DNA from: Alectoria sarmentosa
Taxonomy: Eukaryota > Ascomycota > Lecanoromycetes > Lecanorales > Parmeliaceae
Length of the DNA stretch: 45,038 nucleotides
Assembly (NCBI GenBank): GCA_009733775.1
Contig: WOGZ01000271.1
Coordinates: forward strand, 1 to 45,038
Reading direction: 5' to 3'
Shown: piece by piece, positions 24,664 to 32,999 of the stretch
How the letters are laid out: each line of letters opens with the position of its first letter
Numbering within the stretch: position 1 is the first letter of the stretch
Notes under the pieces: generated by a model
Seen by the model: the letters and a program-made list of their open reading frames with translations, nothing else
What the model was told of the DNA's origin: nothing
Databases searched by the model: none
Made by a program: the position numbers and the translations under genes

Positions 24664-24900
24664 TTATTATTAATTAAAATAAACATTCGAATTGTAATTT
24701 TGATGATAAGAAAAAGATTGTTGTTGATTATAAAATTGATAGAATTGATCTTTATCGTAATATGGTTGTTGATCAAATTCAAGTTTTTGTTGACGAGTTT
24801 GAAATTGATTATAATTATCTTTATTGTTGATAAGTTTTGATTGTTGACGATTTGTTTGCGTAGAATTTTCGATATTTGCATTAACATTTCTTTTCTCATA
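24664..24900 (-). pseudogene. Element 2 Gln/Asn/Tyr-rich Gag segment
   Basis: In one minus-strand frame the segment reads NKYEKRNVNANIENSTQTNR followed by repeated Q, N, Y and F residues (…QQKLEFDQQPYYDKDQF…YNQQQSFSYHQNYNSNVYFN) before a TAA. The composition is prion-like or RNA-binding-like low complexity, as seen at the C-terminal side of many fungal Gypsy Gags. Many CAA codons survive although CAA is a preferred RIP target. A different minus frame over the same bases is also open but has no sensible composition. Confidence 0.6.
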
Positions 24901-26434
24901 TTTGTTGATATAAGTTCATTATTCGTATTTACACTCGTTAAAACATGTTAAAAATTGATTAACGATAACGTTTTTGTTAGATTTTTTAATGTCGCGTCGA
25001 AGTTTGAGATCAATGTTATTATAAATAATGTTAAATTAATTCTTAATCATAATCAGATCGACGTCTTTAATAAATTTTAAGATCTTTTAAATAAATTCTC
25101 GAGGTTTTTATCGAAAATTGACATTTTATAATGTGTAATGTTTTCGTAAAATAGCGTCGATTATAACGTTAAACGATTTCTTAAATCTTATCGTAAAAAA
25201 TCGATTTCATTCGATGATATTTGAATTTGAATTTCCATATTTAATGAAACGTTTTTTGACGTCAAAAAGTTTTATTATTTATTATTCAAGGGCGATGCTT
25301 TGTAAACATGTTTATAGATTTTCACGAACAAAAAAACCTTTAATAGCGATAAGATCTTTGGCTCGTTTTATAAATAAATGTATATTTTAAAAATATATTT
25401 CCTTATCGACGTGCTTGATAGTTGATTCAATATTAACGAATTTATCATTATAATTTGAATCGAAGAATTTAAGCTCATTAGGATTTTAACGCGACGTTTC
25501 GATGAATTTTATTGTGATAACATTAACGTTATTATCTTCAAATAATTTCGAAAATCTTGACGAGCTCGATGACAAATTGAGATTTTTAATCGTCGAATTG
25601 ATTGCATTGATAATGAAATCTTATAATTTCTATGAAGTCATTTATTGAGTTATGATAAAAAGTTTTAAATTAATAAAGTAATTATAAATTGTTTTCTTTG
25701 CGGAGATAATTTTGATTATTAATTTAAAATTGTCAAAAGGGTTAAAGAATGAGAATGTTTTTATTGATGAGAATATTAAATTGTCGTTCGATGATATGTG
25801 CGAAGTAATTTCAATAAATGATAAATCTTCGAATTTACGAATTGATTTAATATCTTTCTCGAAGATTTTAAGAGTGATATAAAAATGTGATTTATTAACA
25901 ATTCAATTTAATGATTAAGAAGATGTTTCGATAAAAGTTGATCAAACACGAGCACGATCTTTTTTAATAATATTTAAGATTTTTCGATTCACGATTGAAG
26001 GACGGAAATTCTTATTGACGATATTATTAACAAATTGATAATCGTTTTTATCGATTAAACGTGTATGTGCATGATCGCTCTTAATGAATTTTTGAAATTA
26101 AAATGTTAAAATAATAATATCACGAGTAATGAGATTGAATGTCGATCGACTAAAAGAAGTTATTTTGAATACGATAATAACTTGTTATAATAAATTTAAT
26201 AAATAATGATAATAAAAGTGTGTAAATGAGTAATGAAAGATTTTAAAAGAAAAATTAGATAAATGAAGCGAGTTTTTAAAAAAAAATGAAAATTTCGAAA
26301 GAAAGTTTCAAAGGTCTTTTTAATAAATATTTAAAAAATCGCCATAAGCTTTAAATGTCGACGACGTTATAAGTTTTAATAAAAAAGTTTTGATGAAGAA
26401 CTTTTAAATTTATTAATAATTAATAATATTAATG

Positions 26435-26450
26435 ATCGATGTTATTATTA
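26435..26450 (-). other. Probable primer-binding site of element 2
   Basis: TAATAATAACATCGAT on the minus strand lies three bases inside the 5' LTR. It shares AATAACATCGAT with element 1. TAA in place of TGG fits double G-to-A change. The primer tRNA is not identified. Confidence 0.4.
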
Positions 26451-26453
26451 TGT

Positions 26454-26657
26454 TATAATGATAATATATGAATATCAATGTGATGTGTAATAAACTTGAT
26501 TTTTGTTATTTAAAAATCTAATTATTTATCATGTTGAGTTAAGAATCTTGTTAAGGTACTTTTTTGATAGGTAAACCTCAATAGCAAGGTAGGTACCTCG
26601 CCAGACCACGTACCTTGCCAAGTTACTTGCTTGACATCCTATATGCTTATCGTGACA
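26454..26657 (-). repeat. Element 2 LTR, right (5' LTR in coding sense), well preserved
   Basis: The LTR is 204 bases and keeps a CpA/CpC-rich tract near 26570-26640 (GGTACCTCGCCAGACCACG, CCTTGCCAAGTTACTTGC). The left copy has T or A at many of these sites. It is flanked outside by ATTTT (26658-26662). Confidence 0.88.
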
Positions 26658-26662
26658 ATTTT

Positions 26663-27004
26663 AAAATATATTCTTAAAATAAAGACGAATTTCTTTACGA
26701 TTTATGCGAAGCAAGTAACTTTATAAAAAAAGAATTTAAATTTTTATTTACGATTAATTATATTTATAAACGAAAAAGTTTAATCGTCGCGATTAAGAAA
26801 ATTATAGTTTCGCATTTTAAAAATTATAATATTAATTATAAAATGTAAATAATTATAAAATATAAATAATGCGCGTTCGTAATTAATAAATAAAGCGATA
26901 AATTTGAAATTATGAAATTTAAAAAATGAAATCTTCAATTAATTATTTTAATAAATTGTATAATAATAAAAATTTATAATTATTATTTTATTTATTATCT
27001 TTAT
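26663..27004. other. AT-rich spacer
   Basis: No gene or repeat boundary is visible, and composition is RIP-like. Confidence 0.55.
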
Positions 27005-28080
27005 AAGTTAAAGCTTATAAATTAAATTTATAATACTTAAAAATAAACGAAGATGAAACTAACTGAAAACTTAACGTCGATTAAACTTTTTTTTTTAAAT
27101 TAAAATTTTAAATTTATTAATGCATTTAAATTATGAAAACTTTAAAATTGTGAATAAATTAAATTTATAAATTTCATTTAAAATGCAAAAAATTGTTCTT
27201 TTATTATAATTTTAAAACTTTTTTTTCTATTTTTTATGTTAAAAAAAAATTCAGAATTTTTTTTGAAATTAAATTTTTTTTTTTCGAATCGAAGATATAA
27301 ATTTAATTATTTATTAAATTTATAAATTTTATATAAATTTGAAACGAATTGTGATTTTTCAAAATTTTAGAATTTTTTTTTAATTTTTAATTTTTTTTTT
27401 ATAATATATATATATATATATATATTTTTTTTCGAATTCGAATTTTACGTTTTACGATTTACGATTATTAAGCGAGAAATTTACGTTTTTTATTAATTTT
27501 ATCGATATATTATTTACGATTTACGAATTTTATGTAAAATTGCGCTTATTTAAAAATATATAAAAAATGTGTTAAATTTTTTATAATCGATTTCTCGCAA
27601 CTTTTAAAAATTTATATTATAAATTTATATAATTATTATTATAAAATAAACTTATACGATTTTAACGATATAATAATCTCGTAAATATAATAAAAAATAA
27701 TGATGTTATTTAAAAAAGAAAATAATTCGTTAAATGAGCGTAAAGATTTTTTCGAAAGTTTCGTTATCGATTTGACTTAACATATTTAAATTAGACATTA
27801 ATTTATATATATACATTTAAATTTCATAATTTTTATATCGTTGAAAAGCGCAAGTCGGGTTATATAATTCATAAAATTACGAGAGAATTTCATTCTTAAA
27901 AGGGGAAGGGGCAAAAAATGTAAGATTTATATATACAAATTTTTGATAAGGGCGCTCGAGAGGTCTAAAGACGCTATTTTGACGCCTTATCAAAAAGCGT
28001 AATCTATTCGAATTTATAATTAACTGTATATATAAATTCAAGATTTTTTAACTTAATTTTATTTTATTCTTTTATATATA
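27005..28080 (+). mobile_element. 1.17 kb TIR element, copy 3
   Basis: It has the same orientation as copy 1. It shares ACTTAACGTCGATTAAACTT near 27068, TTAAGCGAGAAATTTACG near 27467, GAGGTCTAAAGACGCTATTT near 27960 and the right terminus AACTTAATTTTATTTTATTCTTTTATATATA. The left terminal repeat is not recognisable. It is strongly AT-mutated and carries a (TA)n stretch at 27405-27425. With copy 4 (37695-38213, inverted) it brackets the gene island. Confidence 0.6.
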
Positions 28081-28663
28081 TTAATAACGCTTTATAATCG
28101 CTTAACTTTTTTTAATTAATACGAAATATCTTATATATATATTATTTTATAAAATAAACTCGCGAATATATTATTTTATAAAATAATTTATTAAAAACTT
28201 ATATTATTTTATAAATAATATAAATTAAAAAGTTTCAATTTTATCTCGTATTATAATATACTTAAAAAGCTTAAATTTTATATTATTTTATATTTTTTCG
28301 ATTTATATAATAATAAGCGTTAATATTATTAAAATTAAATAATTAAATTAACGTATTAAAATCGAATTATAATCGATATACGCGATTATTAATAAAATTA
28401 TTAAAAGATAATAAAATTCGATTTAAATCGATTTATGAATTCGTTATTTAAAAAATTATTTGAAAAATTAAAAAACATTAATCTAAAAAAAGAATTTATA
28501 ATTTAATAAAAAACCTTTTTATACGAAAGATTGAAAATTTTATTTCAATATAATTTAAAACGAGAAAAATTGAATTACTTTTTTTTTACGTTTATAAAGT
28601 TTAAAATATCTAATCGTTTAATTGTAATTGCGATTGAAAAAAATAAAACGTGAAACAAGTTTT
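28081..28663. other. AT-rich spacer
   Basis: No gene or structured repeat is seen here. Confidence 0.55.
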
Positions 28664-28773
28664 TATATTTTATTTTATATTTTATTTTATATTTTATTTT
28701 ATATTTTATTTTATATTTTATTTTATATTTTATTTTATATTTTATTTTATATTTTATTTTATATTTTATTTTA
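28664..28773. repeat. 12-bp minisatellite (TATTTTATTTTA)n
   Basis: About nine near-perfect tandem copies of a 12-base unit (TATTTTATTTTA in one phase) lie in AT-rich sequence beside the Tc1-like relic. The low divergence between units suggests recent expansion by slippage. Confidence 0.9.
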
Positions 28774-29123
28774 ATTATTAAATTTTTATATAAATTATAA
28801 AAATGAATAATTTATATTAAATATTTATTATTTTGAAAAATATTAAATTAATATTAAATAATTAATATAAATACATTTATTAAAATTATATTCGTTAATA
28901 AGCAAATAATTATATAAAAAATAATTTAATTTCTTTCGTTAATTTTATTATTAATATCTTTTTCGAGCATAATTAACGTTGAAATATTTTTTATAATTTT
29001 TAATATAATGATATTATTTGCGCATTAAAGTCGAATATTCGAAAAGTAATTAAACTTTTTAATAAATTTTCTTAAATGTCTTAAGTCGTGTATTGATTTT
29101 GAAGGGCACTCGTAAATACGATT
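28774..29123 (-). pseudogene. RIP-decayed continuation of Tc1-like transposase (left copy)
   Basis: Beyond the stop at 29124 the same minus-strand frame continues NRIYECPSKSIHDLRHLRKF, then IKKFNYFSNIRL, TAA and CANNIIILKIIKN. This resembles the second helix-turn-helix region of fungal Tc1/mariner transposases (DLRHL.RFIKKFP pattern). The sequence from about 28930 to 29058 is repeated inverted at about 32570-32700. Composition drops abruptly to RIP-like below about 29100, inside one transposase frame. Confidence 0.45.
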
Positions 29124-29309
29124 TTAACTATAACGCACTACCTTAGATTTGAGGGGTTTTCGCACAGTTAATGTAGGGACGTTGGTGTCTTTTTTGATTT
29201 CACGAGGCGTTTGATCAAGCATGACATTGCAATTAAGGATATGATTACGTTGTGAAGTGTTCAGATGCTTGCCGGGCACATAAGGCTTTATTCTGTGAGT
29301 GGTGTGCAA
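29124..29309 (-). pseudogene. N-terminal helix-turn-helix of a Tc1/mariner-like transposase
   Basis: This minus-strand frame has normal base composition and contains HLNTSQRNHILNCNVMLDQT, then PREIKKDTNVPTLTVRK. The layout (short helix, Q-R, helix, PREI+KDT.VP..TVR recognition helix) is that of the DNA-binding head of Tc1/mariner transposases. There is no convincing ATG; the open frame begins around a TTG at 29309. It ends at a TAA, after which the frame goes on in AT-rich sequence. Its terminal repeat lies to the right (29382-29490). This is a broken transposon gene, not host coding sequence. Confidence 0.5.
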
Positions 29310-29381
29310 GAACGATTGGGGGAAAATGCGAAAATTCGCGTAAAACCATCATTTGATCTGACGCTTACCGAGGTTGGCACA

Positions 29382-29490
29382 TAAAATCCTGGACAGCGCT
29401 AATGGCAGCCATAACATTTCCTTTCGAAAACGACCCTGATCTTGGTGTCCAGGACTTTTTGTGCAGACCTCCGTATCAGTACCTGGCCTC
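29382..29490 (-). repeat. Probable Tc1-like terminal repeat with internal inverted repeat
   Basis: AAAATCCTGGACA (29383-29395) and TGTCCAGGACTTTTT (29447-29461) form an inverted pair about 50 bases apart. On the minus strand the outer part reads GCACAAAAAGTCCTGGACACC, the style of a Tc1/mariner terminus. It sits on the 5' side of the transposase head at 29124-29309. It ends about 100 bases before the deaminase start codon. Confidence 0.4.
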
Positions 29491-29595
29491 GACACTCTTA
29501 TACTTGTGAACCTCTACCGTTTCATACTCACTCATATTGCTTGCTTGACTTGATTGTGAGAAGACATTGCAGTTGCATTTTAGTGAGACGTCACA
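29491..29595 (+). promoter_or_regulatory. Short upstream region of the dCMP deaminase gene
   Basis: Only about 105 bases separate the putative transposon terminus from the start codon. The stretch has normal composition, a TACTTGTGAACCTC...CACTCATATTGC segment and a near-palindromic AGACGTCAC (29586-29594) directly before ATG, one base from a CRE-type TGACGTCA. No TATA box is seen. Control by that site is only a possibility. Confidence 0.3.
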
Positions 29596-30855
29596 ATGCT
29601 AATTGGATTATGTGGAGGTAAGTCATCCCCTAAGACGTACTTCCTTGCCTAAAACGCTTGAGAAGCTCATATATGTAGGGATCTGCGCTGGGAAGAACTC
29701 AGTTGCCGATTATCTTACAGAAATTCATGGGTTCGTAAGGCTACATCTAGCTCAAGAACCGTCTCCATTACTGGAAGTCAAAAAACACAATGTCAAAGAA
29801 AACTCTTTTACCTCTGTGGAATCTTTACTGGATTTCGTTACAAAAAAATGGCAGCAACGTTGGGTAACGACCGATGTGTGGAATGAAAACATCCTAGAGA
29901 ACCTCTTGAGGCGACCATCTTTCATTCTTGTCAGTGTGGATGCCCCCGTGAGCCTGCGCTGGAAGCGTCTCAAGAATCGGTGAGTCTGGGATCAATAGCC
30001 CCCAGACCTTGGAGACTGATAATCAAGATGCGAACGACAAAATATGGCCTCGCCAACCCTGGAGGAATTCGTGTTTCGCAGCGATGACCATCTGTACGAT
30101 TCCGAAATCGGTTTGGCTTGCCTTATCGATCGCGCAGAAGTTCGCCTGGTAAATCAGACGCAGTCCATTGAGATGTTACACGAGACCTTGCAGGATCTAG
30201 ATCTGGCAAATGAACAACGCCTGCGACCAAACTGGGATCAGTACTTTATGCGACTAGCGTCCCTTGCTGCGCAAAGGAGTAATTGCATGAAACGGCGGGT
30301 AGGATGTGTCCTTGTCCGTGAAAGAAGAGTAATTAGTACAGGCTACAATGGTACGCCTAGAAACCTGAAGAATTGCAACGAAGGCGGTTGTTAGTATTCT
30401 CAAGAAAGCGTAGAAGGTAGATCGCTGAACTATTCAGGCGCACGATGCAACGCTGGACATAAAGCTGGTGTCAATCTCTCAACATGCCTATGCATTCACG
30501 CTGAAGAAAATGCGCTGCTTGAAGCAGGCCGAGAACGGATCAGAGAAGGCTCTATTCTTTACTGCGACACGTAGGTGCCTTGGTAAGCCTGCTGACCTGC
30601 GTTCGCTAACGCATTGTGTGTAGCTGTCCTTGCTTGACTTGCAGCATCAAAATCACTCAGGTCGGGATAACCGAAGTTGTCTACTTACAAGGCTATGGCA
30701 TGGACAATAAGGTCAGCACGTTCCTTCGCACCTCAGGCGACAGCATTTCTAACCAGAATGAGCAGACAGCGGCTGTCTTCCTCGAGGGCGGTGTCAGGCT
30801 GCGCCAATTTTCTCCAGTAAAGCCTCTCCTCAAGTCAAACCATTTGACCTGCTAA
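29596..30855 (+). CDS. DCD1: dCMP deaminase (deoxycytidylate deaminase), six exons, intact
   Basis: This zinc enzyme converts dCMP to dUMP, feeding thymidylate synthesis. The exons I read are 29596-29617, 29679-29979, 30028-30389, 30438-30570, 30624-30711 and 30766-30855. They total 996 bases and encode 331 residues, within the fungal range. Introns are 61, 48, 48, 53 and 54 bases with donors GTAAGT, GTGAGT, GTTAGT, GTAGGT and GTCAGC and branch sites such as CTGAT and CTAAC. The protein begins MLIGLCGGICAGKNS, the family's P-loop-like head. It then has RPNWDQYFM (174-182), SNCMKRRVGC (192-201), YNGTPRNL (214-221), the catalytic HAE (249-251, proton-shuttling Glu251) and PCLTC (275-279, zinc ligands Cys276 and Cys279). 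The start is fixed by MLIG, typical of fungal orthologues. Intron 5 is a multiple of three with no stop, so its retention would add 18 residues. All active-site residues are present. Base composition is normal, unlike both flanks. Confidence 0.93.
30712..30765 (+). other. Intron 5 of the deaminase gene, in-frame and stop-free
   Basis: This 54-base intron has the weaker donor GTCAGC, a good branch site TTCTAACC near 30748-30755 and acceptor GAGCAG. Removing it joins MDNK to TAAVFLEGG, the spacing usual in the family. Retaining it gives an uninterrupted frame with 18 extra residues. Confidence 0.75.
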
Positions 30856-30904
30856 TTGGATTGTAGCCTCGCAAAGGTTGACTCCATCTCGCATAGACAC
30901 GTCA

Positions 30905-31228
30905 TCATGGAAGGCAGTTGTGCGGGGTGGGCGCCGACTGAGCTGAATTCTGGTCTGGTCTCAGCCTTCGCGACATCAATGAATGACCTACTTCGAACGC
31001 TCGAGCAGAGAGGAATTCAGTCCCATATTTCGTAGCATTTGTGGCGAGGCAGATGATCGGACCTATCGTAGTTGGTTTGATCCCCCTCAAGACCGTCGCC
31101 AAAAGAAATGCAGACTTGGCTCCGATAGGTGCTTTCGCCACATCAACCATCATGAGTGCGGCTGCTAAGATCGAGTTATCACGATAGGTCTCCGGATTAA
31201 TTGAAAAGCTTGCTTTCTTCATGGTCAA
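30905..31228 (-). CDS. Hypothetical 107-residue ORF, convergent to the deaminase
   Basis: The frame is on the minus strand with normal base composition, running from ATG at 31228 (a second ATG two codons later) to a TAG whose last base is 30905, about 50 bases from the deaminase stop. The first third is Ala/Leu/Met-rich (SILAAALMMVDVAKAPIGAK) and could form a hydrophobic helix, followed by LLATVLRGIKPTTIGPIICL, another hydrophobic stretch. The tail is Arg/Ser/Pro-rich. I do not recognise a family. A plus-strand frame (30983-31168) over the same bases looks like a shadow. The upstream region turns AT-rich within about 80 bases, so the promoter may be damaged; it may be a truncated gene end. 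Confidence 0.35.
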   Translation of the reverse strand: MTMKKASFSINPETYRDNSILAAALMMVDVAKAPIGAKSAFLLATVLRGIKPTTIGPIICLATNATKYGTEFLSARAFEVGHSLMSRRLRPDQNSAQSAPTPHNCLP

Positions 31229-31309
31229 AAGTTATGAAAAAAATGTTCTATATACTTAAAACAAGGTTCCATCAATCAAACCTTTAGGATTCACGATTCT
31301 TGAATTAAA

Positions 31310-32569
31310 ACTCACTTTATTTTTTCATTTTCGATTTAAATACGAGTACGTCTTATATAAATTATATTATAAAATTGAATTTTAAATATTAACATTTTAT
31401 ATTTTATTTTTTTTTATTTTTTTTATATTATATATAATATAATAATAAAATAAATAAACGAAATTATAAATATAAATACGCGCTTTTTAATAATATTAAT
31501 TTTATGAAATTTAATTAAATAATCTCGAATTTTTATAATAAATAATTTTTTTTTCAATATTTTTAAACTTTTTTTTTTCAATTTATTTTATTTTTTAAAA
31601 TATCTCGAAGCTTTTATTAAAGAAACTGTCGAAATAAGCTTAAAATCTTATATATAATATAATATATATTATGATTTCGAGCTTGCAAGAATGACTTCTT
31701 CGATAAAAGCTTTTAAAAAGCTTTTAAAATGCCCTCAAAAAGTCTTTAAAGAAAAAAAAATCTTTCGAAAATCTTTCTTAAAAATTAAAAAAAGTACGTT
31801 TATAAATTTATTAATTTATTATTAAATAAAATAAAAAATATCTTTATATTAATTTAAAATTTTTTAAAACATTAATATATATAATAATAATATTTATTTA
31901 ACTATCAATTTATATAATTAATTTAATTTAACGTATTAAAAAATAAAATTTTTTATTTAAATAATTAAATTTTATTAAATTTTATTATTAATATTTAATA
32001 TTAATAATATATTATTAAAATAATTAAAAAACTTTTAAATCAAATATATTAGAAATTAAAATTATGTTATTATTATTATTATTATTATATTAAAAATTAA
32101 TATAAAACTTATAATTATTTAACTTTTTTAATTATTAAATTAATTTAAATTTAATTAAATTTTATATAAATTTAAACTATATTAATTTATAAATTGTTTA
32201 TACGCGCGTTTATTTAAATTATAAATAATAATTGCGAGCGTGTTATAAGTACGATAATTAATTATAAATAATTTATTAAAATTATAATAAACGATAAAAT
32301 TATAATTAACGACATTGTTATGTTAATAAAATAAATATTAAAAACATTATATATTATAATAACAAATTAAATAATTCTTTTTCACAAAATTAACTATTTA
32401 TTGATTTATTAAATTATAAGTTTAATAACATATTTATTTAGTAAATGCAATAAATTTAATATCGTAAATATTTATATAAAATGTATATTTAACGACTTTC
32501 GTAATAAAGCGATTATATAAATTATAAATATAAAAAAAACTTTTAATAACGAAGTTATTATAAAATAAA
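31310..32569. other. AT-rich spacer on the right of the gene island
   Basis: Composition falls to RIP-like within about 100 bases. A less decayed patch at 31680-31745 (CGAGCTTGCAAGAATGACTTC, GCCCTCAAAAAGTC) has no recognisable function. A (TTA)7 microsatellite lies at 32067-32088. No gene is seen. Confidence 0.55.
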
Positions 32570-32700
32570 AACTTTTATTATTTTTCGAATATTCGATTTT
32601 AATGCGTAAATAATAACATTATATTAAAATTTACGATAAATATTTTAACGTCGATATTTGTTACGAGAATCGTTAAATATTTATCTTATTTTAATATTTA
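32570..32700 (+). pseudogene. Inverted copy of the Tc1-like transposase fragment
   Basis: It is the reverse complement of about 28930-29058. TTTTTCGAATATTCGATTTTAATGCG here answers CGCATTAAAGTCGAATATTCGAAAA there. The plus-strand frame gives NKNFYYFSNIRF, TAA, CVNNNIILKFTINILTSIF and further TRIVKYLSYF. This is the same transposase region in a second, more decayed element of opposite orientation. The two copies flank the gene island but are not a matched pair of termini. Confidence 0.5.
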
Positions 32701-32999
32701 CGTTATTAAGTTTATTATATTTATTTAATAAATGTTTTATTAAGTTTATAATTTAATAAGTTAATAAATAATCAATTTTGAGAAAAAAATTAAAGAATTA
32801 ATTATTATTTAAAATTCAAAATTTAAAATTTTTGATATTCGTTTTATTAATATTATGATATCGTTAATTATAATTTTATCGTTAATTATAATCTCGTCGT
32901 CTATTATAATTTTAATATATTATTTATAATTAATTAATTATATTTTCAACACTTAATAATAACACTTATATATAATTATTTAATTAAGTTTTCTCATTA

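Larger units (their letters stand above)
19203..26657 (-). mobile_element. Full-length Gypsy retrotransposon with chromodomain (element 2)
   Basis: The element is 7455 bases with 204-base LTRs (19203-19406, 26454-26657) and a 5-base target duplication. Coding direction is minus. The order is Gln/Asn/Tyr-rich Gag (24.7-24.9 kb), reverse transcriptase (22.55 kb), integrase zinc region (21.1-21.4 kb), integrase core (20.4-20.7 kb) and a C-terminal chromodomain (20.08-19.93 kb). A chromodomain after the integrase marks the chromovirus lineage of Ty3/Gypsy, in which it is known to direct insertion towards heterochromatin. Every domain carries RIP-type stops or lost catalytic residues. The LTR shares a central block (CTTGATT...TGCTGAG..AAGAATCTTG) with element 1. 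Confidence 0.92.

Noticed and set aside
29752..29973. Minus-strand 73-codon ORF inside the deaminase gene
   Set aside because: It is antisense to exon 2, whose plus-strand frame is clearly the real one.
30983..31168. Plus-strand 61-codon ORF downstream of the deaminase
   Set aside because: It has Arg/Cys-rich composition typical of a shadow frame, and the opposite-strand 107-codon frame covers it.
28930..32700. Gene island as cargo of one large TIR transposon
   Set aside because: The inverted similarity at 28.93-29.06 and 32.57-32.70 kb reads as internal transposase coding sequence in both copies, not as termini.
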